From Streptomyces roseirectus (GTDB lineage Bacteria; Actinomycetota; Actinomycetes; Streptomycetales; Streptomycetaceae): 64,000 bases of DNA. Positions 46,684 to 55,731 of the stretch are shown in pieces. The notes beneath the pieces were generated by a model, which saw only the letters and a list, made by a program, of their open reading frames with translations, searched no databases and was not told the DNA's origin. Position 1 is the stretch's first letter. Every line of letters begins with the position of its first letter. The DNA lies in the NCBI RefSeq assembly GCF_014489635.1, contig NZ_CP060828.1, forward strand, positions 7,253,501 to 7,317,500, read 5' to 3'. A program made the translations under genes and the position numbers.

Positions 46684-46711
46684 GGTAACCCCCCATCCCC
46701 TAGGGGGTGAG
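46684..46711. promoter_or_regulatory. CsoR-like GC-tract palindrome
   Basis: GGTAACCCCCCATCCCCTAG followed by GGGGTGAGT: opposed C5-6 and G5 tracts around CCTAGG, flanked by A/T. Resembles copper-sensor (CsoR) operator sequences of Streptomyces in general layout. It is about 120 bases upstream of the 68-aa protein gene. Confidence 0.3.
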
Positions 46712-46766
46712 TGTCAGGGTCAAGTGGGTGGAAGCCCGGATGGGCGGGGACGCCCGGAGTCCGTAC

Positions 46767-46811
46767 CTTCGAGTCGTGGCCGCGAGACGGCGGCCGCGAG
46801 GACACTCGAAG
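46767..46811 (+). promoter_or_regulatory. two-tier hairpin in the leader of the 68-aa protein gene
   Basis: Outer stem CTTCGAGT / ACTCGAAG with inner stem GGCCGC / GCGGCC, ending six bases before the GGAGGA ribosome-binding site. Confidence 0.4.
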
Positions 46812-46826
46812 CGCTGCGGAGGAACC

Positions 46827-47033
46827 ATGCCGGCCCGTTCCCACACCCGCCCCCACCCGGCGACCACGGGCGGCCCGGAGACCCGACTGCGCTGGTGGGC
46901 CGTCGCCCTCCCGATCCTGGCCTTCCTGACCCTCCTGTCCCTGGTGATGAACCCGGCGGACGCCCACGCGGCGGCCTCGGACCCGGCCTGGACCCAACTG
47001 GTCGAGCGGGTACGCCAGTTGATGGCGGGCTAG
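46827..47033 (+). CDS. small membrane-associated protein, unknown function
   Basis: 68 aa. GGAGGA three bases before ATG 46827 decides the start. The N-terminal 22 residues are polar and basic, then one hydrophobic helix (WWAVALPILAFLTLLSLVM) with an Ala-x-Ala motif after it (DAHAAASD), so it may be a signal anchor or cleaved signal peptide, then the short amphipathic tail WTQLVERVRQLMAG. No family recognised. Confidence 0.65.
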   Translation: MPARSHTRPHPATTGGPETRLRWWAVALPILAFLTLLSLVMNPADAHAAASDPAWTQLVERVRQLMAG

Positions 47034-47209
47034 ACAATGCGCACACCCCCAGCCACGCTCTCGCCACACCCCGGCGACACCTCCGCCCCCGCCCCGCCGA
47101 CCCCGCCGAACCCCGCAGCTCGGACCCCTCTTCGAACCCTCACCCCTCCACCGAACCCGCCTGTCAACTCCCCGAGCCCGGTGGCCTGTTTCATGCGAAG
47201 CTGGGACGT

Positions 47210-47728
47210 ATGAGCGTTGAAGAACCCCGCAAGATCGTTCTCCTCCGGCACGCGAAAGCGGAGTGGAGCGACGGAGACGACCACGAGCGCCCGCTCGCCG
47301 AGCGAGGCCGCAAGGACGCCCCCACGGCCGGCCGCAAACTGGCGCAGACGGGGATCCCCTTCGACCTGGCCCTGTGCTCCACCGCGGCCCGCACCCGCGA
47401 GACCTGGAAGCTCGCGGTCCCGGAACTCGCGGAGCGCCCGAGGACGGTCTACGAGGAGCGGATCTACGAGGCGTCCCTCGGCGAACTGATCGCCCTGCTC
47501 AACGAGACGCAGGACGACGTCCGCAACCTCGTCCTGATCGGCCACAACCCCGGCGTCCACGCCCTGGCCGACGCCCTGGCCGGCGAAGCCGACGCCGACC
47601 TGCTCCCCCGGATGAACCGCTCCGGCTTCCCCACCTCCGCCCTCGCGGTCCTCACCTTCGACGGCTCCTGGAAGAGCGTCGAACACGGCGTGGCACGCCT
47701 GGTCGACTTCTGGACGCCGAACGCGTAA
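47210..47728 (+). CDS. SixA-like histidine phosphatase
   Basis: 172 aa. Histidine phosphatase superfamily with the catalytic motif LLRHAKAEW (Arg-His) at the N-terminus and the second His in GHNPGVH. Similar to SixA phosphohistidine phosphatases, which remove phosphate from His of signalling or PTS proteins. Convergent with serB. ATG 47210 fits the family N-terminus. Confidence 0.9.
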   Translation: MSVEEPRKIVLLRHAKAEWSDGDDHERPLAERGRKDAPTAGRKLAQTGIPFDLALCSTAARTRETWKLAVPELAERPRTVYEERIYEASLGELIALLNETQDDVRNLVLIGHNPGVHALADALAGEADADLLPRMNRSGFPTSALAVLTFDGSWKSVEHGVARLVDFWTPNA

Positions 47729-47797
47729 CCACCGAGGAAGAAGAGGAAACGGACAGGGGCCCGGCACCGCGCAGGCGGCCCCGGGCCCTCGTACCGA

Positions 47798-47820
47798 GGA
47801 CGCCGCCGGGAGCGGCGTCC
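47798..47820. terminator. bidirectional terminator between the phosphatase gene and serB
   Basis: Nine-base perfect inverted repeat GGACGCCGC / GCGGCGTCC with a five-base loop between convergent genes. Confidence 0.75.
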
Positions 47821-47831
47821 AGAAATCCGGC

Positions 47832-49052
47832 TCAGTCCTCGTCGTGCGTGTCCGCCGCCTCGACCTCTTCGCGGGTGACCCCCAGCAGATACAGCACGGT
47901 GTCGAGGAACGGCACGTTCACCGCCGTGTGCGCGGCCTCCCGGACCACCGGCTTCGCGTTGAACGCCACCCCGAGCCCCGCCGCGTTGAGCATGTCGAGG
48001 TCGTTCGCGCCGTCCCCGATCGCGACGGTCTGCGCGAGCGGCACCCCCGCCTCGGCGGCGAACCGCCGCAGCAGCCGTGCCTTGCCCGCCCGGTCGACGA
48101 TCTCCCCGGTGACCCGCCCGGTGAGCTTCCCGTCGACGATCTCCAGCGTGTTGGCCTGCGCGAAGTCGAGCCCGAGCCGCGCCTTGAGATCGTCCGTGAC
48201 CTGCGTGAACCCGCCCGACACGACCCCGACCTGATAGCCGAGCCGCTTCAGCGTACGGATCAGCGTCCGGGCACCCGGCGTCAGCCGGACCTCCCTGCGG
48301 ACCTTCTCCACCACCGACGCGTCGAGTCCGGCGAGCAGCGCCACGCGCGCGTGCAGCGACTGCTCGAAGTCCAGCTCGCCCCGCATCGCCGCCGCCGTCA
48401 CCTCGGCGACCTGCTCCTCGCACCCGGCGTGCGCCGCGAAGAGTTCGATCACCTCGTCCTGGATGAGCGTCGAGTCGACGTCCATGACGATCAGCCGCTG
48501 CGCCCGCCGGTGCAGCCCGGCCGCGACGACCGCGACGTCCACCCCGAGCGCCGCCGCGTCGGTCACCAGCGCGGTCCGCAGCGGTGCCGTCTCGACGCCC
48601 GACACCGCGAACTCCACCGCCGTGACCGGGTACTTGGCGAGCCGGAAGATACGGTCGATGTTGCCGCCGGTCTTGGTGATCCGCGCGGCGATCGCGGCCG
48701 TCGCCTCGGCGGTCAGCGGATGCCCGAGCACCGTCACGAGCGAGCGCCCGAGCCCGCGCGGCCGGTTGTCGCCGATGCCGGAGATGATCTCCGCCTGCAT
48801 CTTCATCGACTCGGCCCAGCTGTGGACGGTCGACCGCAGCTCGCCCTCAAGCCCGCGCGGCGGCTCGGTGACCAGCGCGCACAGCACCATCCGGCCCCGC
48901 GTCACCACCTGCTCGATGTCGACCACGTCGACCGAGTAGGCGGCAAGCGTGTCGAACAGCCCGGCCGTGATGCCCGGCCTGTCCTTGCCGAAGATCTTGA
49001 CGAGAAGAGTGGGGACGTCAGAGGCCGGAGCCTGCGTCTGCGTATCGCTCAT
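47832..49052 (-). CDS. serB: phosphoserine phosphatase with N-terminal ACT domains
   Basis: 406 aa. Final step of serine synthesis. An ACT domain (about 13-90, LLVKIFGKDRPGITAGLFDTL) and a second ACT-like half (about 95-175) precede a HAD phosphatase domain with motif I MDVDSTL, motif II SGGF, and motif III/IV GDGANDLDM. The two-ACT form is typical of actinobacteria, where serine may regulate it. ATG 49052. Confidence 0.95.
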   Translation of the reverse strand: MSDTQTQAPASDVPTLLVKIFGKDRPGITAGLFDTLAAYSVDVVDIEQVVTRGRMVLCALVTEPPRGLEGELRSTVHSWAESMKMQAEIISGIGDNRPRGLGRSLVTVLGHPLTAEATAAIAARITKTGGNIDRIFRLAKYPVTAVEFAVSGVETAPLRTALVTDAAALGVDVAVVAAGLHRRAQRLIVMDVDSTLIQDEVIELFAAHAGCEEQVAEVTAAAMRGELDFEQSLHARVALLAGLDASVVEKVRREVRLTPGARTLIRTLKRLGYQVGVVSGGFTQVTDDLKARLGLDFAQANTLEIVDGKLTGRVTGEIVDRAGKARLLRRFAAEAGVPLAQTVAIGDGANDLDMLNAAGLGVAFNAKPVVREAAHTAVNVPFLDTVLYLLGVTREEVEAADTHDED

Positions 49053-49177
49053 GGTCCCTACACCGTAACCGCCACCTCGTACGATGCGCCGCCCCGGTCC
49101 GACAGGCGGACGGGGAACAGTGGACGACGGGAGGGTGACGACGGCCCGACGCGCTCATATTTTCAACGCGCGTCCCC

Positions 49178-50659
49178 TCACCCCTCCGGCCTCCGCAGAT
49201 AGGGGTTCGTATCAGGGTTGGGCGCCCGGTACGACGGCCGAGGCGCATAAGGCCCGCTCGCCCCGGACCCCCCATTCCCACTCCCGCTGCCGTTCCCGCC
49301 TCCACCCCCCACCGCCAACCGCGACGCCCCCTTCCCTGCGGCCCCGCTCACCCACGCCAGCACCGCCCCCAGCGCCCCCGCCCCCACACCCCACCCGACC
49401 CCCACCAACCCCGCCACCACCACATCCCCCCGCAACTCCAGCGCCGCCCCCACGGCATCGACCCCCAGCACCGACAGCCCCGCGTCCACCGACACCACCG
49501 TCACCCGGGCCAGCACCGCGAGCGCCACCCCCGTCACCACCCCCAACCGCACCGCGCACCCCCCGACGAACCGCCGGGCCCCGCCCGAAACCGGCGTCCG
49601 GACCGCCGCGAACACCCCCGCCAGCAGCGTCATCAGCGCCGCCGCGACCCCCAACAGCCATACCCGCCCGTCGAGTTCGGCGAGCCGCGCGAGCGTCACC
49701 GACCCCGGCTCCCCGGAGGCGAGCAGCCGGTCCACCGGATCCGGCAGGACGTACGTGAGGATCCCGCTCGCCTGCCCGTCGAACGGCACGAAGAGCCCGA
49801 CGCCGACCCCGACCCACACCCCGTTCGGCGCCCCGAGCAGCGCGGCGCCGAAGATCCGGCCCGGATGGTCGTCCCGGAGCGAGGCGAAGACGGCGGCGGC
49901 CCACCCCGCCGCGACGGCGATCAGCAGCACGGACACGACCGCCGACACCGCCGGCCGCACCGAGCGGTGCACGAACCCCCAGTTCAGCGGCAACGGCGTA
50001 CGCCGGGAGGCGAGCACGGCGAGCAGCAGGACCCCGGCGCACCAGCCGAGCCCGCCCAGCAGCGTCGGCCCGGTGTCGACGGTGAACCCGACGGCGGCCT
50101 CCGCCTCGACGAGGTCCCCGATCCGGTCCGGCAGCAGCCCGCCGACGTCCCCGACGCCGGGGATCTCCAGCTTGTCGGGGCTGCGCAGGGCCCCGCCGTC
50201 GATCGTGATCACATCGTGCCCGGCCCAGGCGAGCCCGCCGAGCATCGCGACGAACAGCACGGCCACCGCCCCCGCGCGGACGAGGAGTTCGGCGAGGGAG
50301 ACGACAACTCCGGCCGCCCGCAAGGACCGCAGGAAGAACCAGGACAAAAGGAGCGCACCGACCAGGCTGACGCCGAGTGGCGCGATATCGATGGCGCTCG
50401 CGGCCTCCGCCCCCGTCAATCCGAACGCGGACATGTCACCCGAGGGCGACACCGAACCACCCGCCCCGAGCGCCACCACGGCCGCCGTCATCGGCCCGAG
50501 CGACCCGGCGGAATCGGCCCGCAGCAGATGCAGCCCGAGCGCCGCCACCCCCGTCATCCCGATCAACGCCCAGCTCACAGCGGCGATCGCGGACAGCAGA
50601 GCGTCCCCCCATGGCACGCCCCGCCCGTACGCCGTTCGTCCTACGCTTCCCCCGGCCAT
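49178..50659 (-). CDS. streptophobe family membrane protein
   Basis: 493 aa. Eleven or so hydrophobic segments, the first about residues 21-43 (LLSAIAAVSWALIGMTGVAA), interrupted by a loop with GSVSPSGDMSAFGLTGAEAASAID, and a C-terminal Gly/Ser/Asn-rich tail ending PNPDTNPYLRRPEG. The layout matches what I know as the Streptomyces 'streptophobe' family: multi-pass, no known substrate. Codon use falls off at the Gly-rich tail. Divergent from the FHA-ABC gene. Confidence 0.88.
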   Translation of the reverse strand: MAGGSVGRTAYGRGVPWGDALLSAIAAVSWALIGMTGVAALGLHLLRADSAGSLGPMTAAVVALGAGGSVSPSGDMSAFGLTGAEAASAIDIAPLGVSLVGALLLSWFFLRSLRAAGVVVSLAELLVRAGAVAVLFVAMLGGLAWAGHDVITIDGGALRSPDKLEIPGVGDVGGLLPDRIGDLVEAEAAVGFTVDTGPTLLGGLGWCAGVLLLAVLASRRTPLPLNWGFVHRSVRPAVSAVVSVLLIAVAAGWAAAVFASLRDDHPGRIFGAALLGAPNGVWVGVGVGLFVPFDGQASGILTYVLPDPVDRLLASGEPGSVTLARLAELDGRVWLLGVAAALMTLLAGVFAAVRTPVSGGARRFVGGCAVRLGVVTGVALAVLARVTVVSVDAGLSVLGVDAVGAALELRGDVVVAGLVGVGWGVGAGALGAVLAWVSGAAGKGASRLAVGGGGGNGSGSGNGGSGASGPYAPRPSYRAPNPDTNPYLRRPEG

Positions 50660-50888
50660 CGCAGACCCCCCGATCCGCCGCCTCTGTCCCCCTCGTGGGC
50701 GTTTACCACTCTCAGGGCGGGTTTCCGCCCCGTCAACGGCGTCGACGGGGGCGCGTGGACGCCGTCTTCACAACCCCCCGACAACTCCCGAACAACCTCC
50801 GACCACCCCCGGGAGGGCCCGACTTTCGGTCAGAGGGCCACTCCTGAAATAGTTCCCCCCGATGTTCGACATCCCTAGACTCCCTCTG

Positions 50889-53414
50889 ATGAGGGGCTAT
50901 TCGGGGGACAACTCAGTGGGGCATGGAGTGCCTGAACTCGTACTCGAAACAAACGGACGTACCTGGACGCTCGATCCATCCAGGGCATACACACTCGGAC
51001 GCGACCCTCAGGGGGACGTCGTGTTCGACGACGCCAGGGTCTCCTGGCGGCACGCAACGGTCAGCTTCGACGGCCGCGGCTGGGTCATCGAGGACCACGG
51101 CAGCACCAACGGCAGCTACACGCAGGGCCAGCGGATCCAGCGCCTGGAACTCGGCCCCGGCAGCGTCGTCAACCTCGGCAACGCCACCGACGGACCCCGC
51201 CTGAGCCTGACGGCGGCCCCCATGGCGGTCGCCCAGCAGCAGGCGGCCCCGCAGCAGGTGGCTCACCAGCAGCACGCCGCCCCGCAGCAGCCGTACGCCG
51301 CCCAGGCCGCCGGCTGGAACCAGCAGCAGCCCGCCGCGCACATCCCGCAGCAGGGCCCCGGCGTCGGCGCGGGGGCGCCGCCGGTCTACGGCGACCGCAG
51401 CCCGACCACGTTCCACCAGCTCGCGCTCGGCCGCGTCATGCGCATCGGCCGTGCCCTGGAGAACGAACTGGTCGTCTCCGACCTCCAGGTCTCCCGCCAC
51501 CACGCCGAGTTCCACTCGACGCCCGACGGCCGCATGGAGATCCGCGACCTCGGCTCGCACAACGGCACCTACGTCAACGGCCAGCCGATACCGAAGGGCG
51601 GCTCGGCGCTGCTCGGCCCCGCCGACATCGTCGGCGTCGGCCACTCGACGTTCCGGATCGTCGGCGACCGCCTCGAAGAGTTCGTCGACACCGGCGAGGT
51701 CTCCTTCTCCGCGCGGCACCTGACCGTGACGGTCGACGGCGGCAAGCAGATCCTCAAGGACGTCTCCTTCGGCGTCCCGGAGAAGTCGCTGATCGCGGTC
51801 ATCGGCCCGTCCGGCTCCGGCAAGTCGACGCTGCTCAAGGCGCTCACCGGCTACCGGCCCGCCGACCAGGGCGAGGTCCTGTACGACAACCGCAACCTCT
51901 ACAAGCAGTTCGCGGAGCTGCGCCAGCGCATCGGCCTGGTCCCGCAGGACGACATCCTGCACAAGGAACTGACGGTCAAGAAGGCCCTCAAGTACGCGGC
52001 CAAGCTGCGCTTCCCGGCCGACACCACGACCGCCGAGCGCGAGTCCCGCATCGACGAGGTGCTGCGCGAGCTGAAGCTGGACATCCACAAGGAGAAGAAG
52101 GTCACCTCCCTCTCCGGCGGCCAGCGCAAGCGCGTCTCCGTCGCCCTGGAGCTGCTGACCAAGCCGTCGCTGATCTTCCTCGACGAGCCGACCTCGGGCC
52201 TCGACCCCGGCATGGACCGCGACGTCATGCAGCTGCTGCGCGGCCTCGCCGACGACGGCCGCACCGTCCTCGTCGTCACCCACTCCGTCGCCGAACTCGC
52301 GATCTGCGACAAGCTGCTCGTGATGGCGCCGGGCGGGTCCGTGGCCTACTTCGGGCCGCCCGAGGAAGCGCTCAACTTCTTCGGCTACGACACCTGGGCC
52401 GACGTCTTCTCCGCCTTCGAGAACTACCGCGACTACGACTGGGCGGGCCGCTGGAAGGGCTCGCAGCACTACCAGATGTACGCCGCCGACCTCGACGCCG
52501 TCGCCCCGCAGGCCGTAGCCGTGCCGCCGATGCAGGCGATGAAACCGCCGAAGCCACAGGGGTGGCTGAGCCAGTTCGTGACGCTGGTGCGCCGCTATGT
52601 CTCGGTCATCGCGTCCGACAAGGGCTTCCTCGCTCTCATGGTGATCCTCCCGGCGGTGCTCGGCGCGGTCAGCCTGCTGATCGACGCCGACAAGGGCCTC
52701 CTTCCCAATGGGGTCAACGCGCAGTCCGGGCGCATCGTTCCCAACGGCACCGCCACGACCGTCCTGCTCATCCTCGCGGTCGGCGCCTGCTTCGCCGGGG
52801 CGGCCAACTCGGTCCGTGAGCTGATCAAGGAACGGGTCATCTACGAGCGGGAGCGCGCGACGGGCCTGTCCCGCTCGGCGTACCTGATGTCGAAGGTGTT
52901 CGTGCTCGGCCTGATCACCGTCTTCCAGGGCCTGCTGGTCGGCGTGATCGGCTTCTCCAGCCGTGAGATCCCCGCGAAGGGCCTGGTCCTGGGCGGCGCG
53001 ACGCTGGTCGAGCTGTCCGTGCCGATCATGGCGCTGGGCTTCACCTCGATGATGTTCGGCCTGGTGATCTCCTCGCTGGTGAAGACCGCCGAGAAGACGA
53101 TGCCGCTGCTGGTGATGTTCGCGATCATCCAGGTCGTCTTCACGGGTTGCCTGTTCACCCTGAACGGCTCGATCGGCGTCAACGAGTTCTCCTACCTGAT
53201 GCCGTCCCGCTGGGCCGTCGCCGCCGCCGGCGCGACCCTCGACTTCAACCGCATCAGCCCGCCCAAGGAGGGCGAGAGCACCGACCCCCTCTGGGAGCAC
53301 ACGGTCGGCGCCTGGAGCATGGACATGGCCGCCCTCATCGCCCTCGGCGTGATCTGCGGCTTCTTCGTCTCCCGCTTCCTGCGCAGGCACGAGCCCGAGG
53401 TCATGCGCAAGTAG
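50889..53414 (+). CDS. FHA-domain ABC-2 transporter (fused ATPase and permease)
   Basis: 841 aa from ATG 50889. Two FHA domains: the first about residues 25-90 (LGRDPQGDVVFDD, SWRHA, STNGSY), the second about 170-260 (IGRALENELVVSDLQVSRHHAEF, SHNGTYVNG). They are separated by a Gln/Ala/Pro-rich linker. An ABC ATPase (GPSGSGKST, LSGGQRKRVSVALELL, LIFLDEPTSGLD) and a C-terminal ABC-2 permease of six helices follow. FHA domains read phosphothreonine, so a Ser/Thr kinase probably controls it. TAGACT at 50876-50881 places the transcription start at this ATG (leaderless); GTG 50928 is an alternative. Confidence 0.9.
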   Translation: MRGYSGDNSVGHGVPELVLETNGRTWTLDPSRAYTLGRDPQGDVVFDDARVSWRHATVSFDGRGWVIEDHGSTNGSYTQGQRIQRLELGPGSVVNLGNATDGPRLSLTAAPMAVAQQQAAPQQVAHQQHAAPQQPYAAQAAGWNQQQPAAHIPQQGPGVGAGAPPVYGDRSPTTFHQLALGRVMRIGRALENELVVSDLQVSRHHAEFHSTPDGRMEIRDLGSHNGTYVNGQPIPKGGSALLGPADIVGVGHSTFRIVGDRLEEFVDTGEVSFSARHLTVTVDGGKQILKDVSFGVPEKSLIAVIGPSGSGKSTLLKALTGYRPADQGEVLYDNRNLYKQFAELRQRIGLVPQDDILHKELTVKKALKYAAKLRFPADTTTAERESRIDEVLRELKLDIHKEKKVTSLSGGQRKRVSVALELLTKPSLIFLDEPTSGLDPGMDRDVMQLLRGLADDGRTVLVVTHSVAELAICDKLLVMAPGGSVAYFGPPEEALNFFGYDTWADVFSAFENYRDYDWAGRWKGSQHYQMYAADLDAVAPQAVAVPPMQAMKPPKPQGWLSQFVTLVRRYVSVIASDKGFLALMVILPAVLGAVSLLIDADKGLLPNGVNAQSGRIVPNGTATTVLLILAVGACFAGAANSVRELIKERVIYERERATGLSRSAYLMSKVFVLGLITVFQGLLVGVIGFSSREIPAKGLVLGGATLVELSVPIMALGFTSMMFGLVISSLVKTAEKTMPLLVMFAIIQVVFTGCLFTLNGSIGVNEFSYLMPSRWAVAAAGATLDFNRISPPKEGESTDPLWEHTVGAWSMDMAALIALGVICGFFVSRFLRRHEPEVMRK

Positions 53415-53431
53415 TTCCCGAGCACGACGAC

Positions 53432-53465
53432 GAAGGGCGCCCCCTGCGGACAGGGGGCGCCCTTC
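53432..53465. terminator. terminator between FHA-ABC gene and SLT gene
   Basis: Perfect 15-base inverted repeat GAAGGGCGCCCCCTG / CAGGGGGCGCCCTTC with a four-base loop between convergent genes. Confidence 0.92.
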
Positions 53466-53479
53466 GTACGTGCTCGGGC

Positions 53480-54169
53480 TCAGTACGCGCTGTTCACGTT
53501 GTCGATCGAGCCGTACCGGTCGGCCGCGTAGTTGGCGGCGGCGGTGATGTTGGCGACCGGGTCGTAGATGTTCGTCGAGGTCCCGGAGACGTGGTACGCG
53601 TTGAACGTCGGCTGGATGACCTGGAGCAGGCCCTTGGACGGGATGCCCTTGGCCGCGTTGCTGTCCCAGTTGTTGATCGCCCAGGGGTTGCCGGAGGACT
53701 CCCGGATGATGTTGCGGTACAGCCCGTTGTAGGAGCCGGGGATGCCCTTGCGGTCCATGATGTCGAGGGCGTTGCGAATCCAGCCGTCCAGGTTGTTCGG
53801 GTACGTCTTGGCGGCGGCCGGCTTCAGGGCCGCGCGCTGCGTGGACCGGCTCGCGGTCTTCTTCGCGGCGCGGTCGGCGGCGACCTTCTTCTCGGCGGCC
53901 TTCTTGGCGGCCGCGGCCTTCTTCGCCGCGGCGGCCTTGGCGGCGGCGTCGGCCTGCGCCTTCTTCTGCGCGGCGATGGCCTCGATCTTCGCGCCGGCGG
54001 TGGAGAGCTTGTCGGTCACGTCCGCCTTGGCGTCGGTGCGGTAGGCGACGTTCGACGGGAGCGCGGCCTCGGTGGTCTGCGCGTCGGCCGGCACGACGGC
54101 GAAGGCGAGGGCGGCGGCGCCGAGGGTGGCGGCACCGGCTATCGCGATCTTGTGCGTGTTCTTGGGCAT
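53480..54169 (-). CDS. secreted transglycosylase-like (SLT) domain protein
   Basis: 229 aa. Signal peptide (KIAIAGAATLGAAALAFAVVPADA). Then an Ala/Lys-rich helical region (about 60-120, KKAQADAAAKAAAAKKAAAA) that looks like a coiled coil or wall-crossing stalk. The C-terminal SLT domain (about 130-229) has the catalytic Glu in NIIRESSGNPWAINNWDSNA and the GLLQVIQPTFNAY segment. Probably a lytic transglycosylase acting on peptidoglycan; it has no LysM. ATG 54169 is preferred over 54265. Confidence 0.9.
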   Translation of the reverse strand: MPKNTHKIAIAGAATLGAAALAFAVVPADAQTTEAALPSNVAYRTDAKADVTDKLSTAGAKIEAIAAQKKAQADAAAKAAAAKKAAAAKKAAEKKVAADRAAKKTASRSTQRAALKPAAAKTYPNNLDGWIRNALDIMDRKGIPGSYNGLYRNIIRESSGNPWAINNWDSNAAKGIPSKGLLQVIQPTFNAYHVSGTSTNIYDPVANITAAANYAADRYGSIDNVNSAY

Positions 54170-54585
54170 GGCGGGTGACCTCTCGAAGAGCGGGGAGGTC
54201 GCTCGGAATGTCCGTCGGCGGACGTGGTGGCGCTGAGCGACGGCAGCCATTCTTAGCGGCCGCAAAATGACCGGGCAAAGGTGTGACGTACGATCCCCGG
54301 TAGTAGAGCGGGTAGGTGCAAAACGCCCTAAAGCGCCCAGTCATGCCCGTTCACACCCCGACCGTTTGTCTCCTATTCACCCTCGTAGGTGATGTGGGTC
54401 CTATGCGCGGGCTCACATCGAGCGCGTAACGGTCTCACCAAGTGTTGCTGGAGCAATGCGATCCGTGACGTCCGTTCCGGTCACCCCTCCGGCCGCCCCC
54501 GACCTCAGCCCTAGGACCACGGCCCGACCCCCCTGCCGTCACTGGTCGGATCCGCGTTGTCACACCCCGCCGGTACCGTGAGGCC
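54170..54585. other. 416-base divergent intergenic region (SLT protein / histidine kinase)
   Basis: No gene found. AT content is higher than average. On the minus strand I looked for the conserved blocks of a c-di-AMP (ydaO) riboswitch, common before Streptomyces wall-hydrolase genes, and did not find them. It is long enough for a structured 5' leader or several operators. Confidence 0.4.
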
Positions 54586-55731
54586 ATGAGTCAAGGTCCC
54601 AGGTCAGGGCTGGCGGCGGTGAGCGCCGCGCTCCTGGCGATGAGCAGGCACCTGGAGGTGCGCGACGTCCTCAAGACGATCGTGGCCTCCGCGCGCGAAC
54701 TGCTCGACGCCCAGTACGCGGCCCTCGGCGTGCCCGACGACCACGGCGGCTTCGCCCAGTTCGTCGTCGACGGCGTGAGCGACGACCAGTGGAAGGCCAT
54801 CGGCCCCCTCCCGCGCCAGCACGGCATCCTCGCGGCCATGCTCAAGGAGGCCAAGCGCGAACGCCTCGCGGACGTGCGCGAGGACCCCCGCTTCGGCGGC
54901 TGGCCCGAGGCCCACCCCGACATGTCCGACTTCCTGGGCCTGCCCATCCACAACGGCGACGAGGTCGTCGGCGCCCTCTTCCTCGCCAACAAGCGCTGCT
55001 CCAAGCCGAAGGGCGAGTGCGGCTTCACCGAGGAGGACATGGACCTCCTCGCGATCCTCGCCCAGCACGCCGCGATCGCCCTCACCAACGCGCGCCTGTA
55101 CGAACGCAGCCGCGAACTCACCATCGCCGAGGAACGCTCCCGCCTCGCCCACGAGCTGCACGACGCTGTCAGCCAGAAACTCTTCTCCCTGCGCCTCACC
55201 GCCCAGGCCGCCGCCGCCCTCGTCGACCGCGACCCCTCACGCGCGAAGGGCGAGCTGCACCAGGTCGCCGCCCTCGCCGCCGAAGCCGCCGACGAACTGC
55301 GCGCCGCCGTCGTCGAACTCCGCCCCGCAGCCCTCGACGAGGACGGCCTCGTCGCCACCCTGCGCACCCAGATCCAGGTCCTCGACCGCGCCCACACCGC
55401 GCGCGTGACGCTCACCGCACGCGGCGTGCGCGCCCTGCCCGCCGCCCAGGAGGAGGCACTGCTGCGCGTCGCCCAGGAAGCCCTCCACAACGCCCTGCGC
55501 CACTCCGGCGCGACCGGCGTGGACGTCACCCTGGAGCGGCTGGGCAACGGCGCCGTCCTGCGCGTCACCGACGACGGCAAGGGCTTCGACCCCGCGGTCG
55601 TCCGCCGCGCGGGCCGCCACCTCGGCCTCGTCTCCATGCGCGACCGCGCCAGCGGCGTCGGCGGACGCCTCACCGTCACCTCGGAGCCCGGCCAGGGCAC
55701 CGTCATCGAGATGGAGGTCCCCGGTGGCTGA
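54586..55731 (+). CDS. GAF-domain sensor histidine kinase (NarL-type partner)
   Basis: 381 aa, soluble. N-terminal GAF domain (about 25-170, LDAQYAALGVPDDHGGFAQFVVDG ... FLGLPIHNGDEVVGALFLANK), a HisKA_3 dimerisation helix with phospho-acceptor LAHELHDAVSQKLFSLRL, and HATPase_c (EALHNALRHSGA, DDGKGFD, GLVSMRDRA). Cognate of the response regulator encoded 8 bases upstream of its stop. Confidence 0.94.
   Translation: MSQGPRSGLAAVSAALLAMSRHLEVRDVLKTIVASARELLDAQYAALGVPDDHGGFAQFVVDGVSDDQWKAIGPLPRQHGILAAMLKEAKRERLADVREDPRFGGWPEAHPDMSDFLGLPIHNGDEVVGALFLANKRCSKPKGECGFTEEDMDLLAILAQHAAIALTNARLYERSRELTIAEERSRLAHELHDAVSQKLFSLRLTAQAAAALVDRDPSRAKGELHQVAALAAEAADELRAAVVELRPAALDEDGLVATLRTQIQVLDRAHTARVTLTARGVRALPAAQEEALLRVAQEALHNALRHSGATGVDVTLERLGNGAVLRVTDDGKGFDPAVVRRAGRHLGLVSMRDRASGVGGRLTVTSEPGQGTVIEMEVPGG

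Noticed and set aside
54170..54585. c-di-AMP (ydaO) riboswitch upstream of the SLT protein
   Set aside because: The conserved blocks expected of that riboswitch are not visible on the minus strand.
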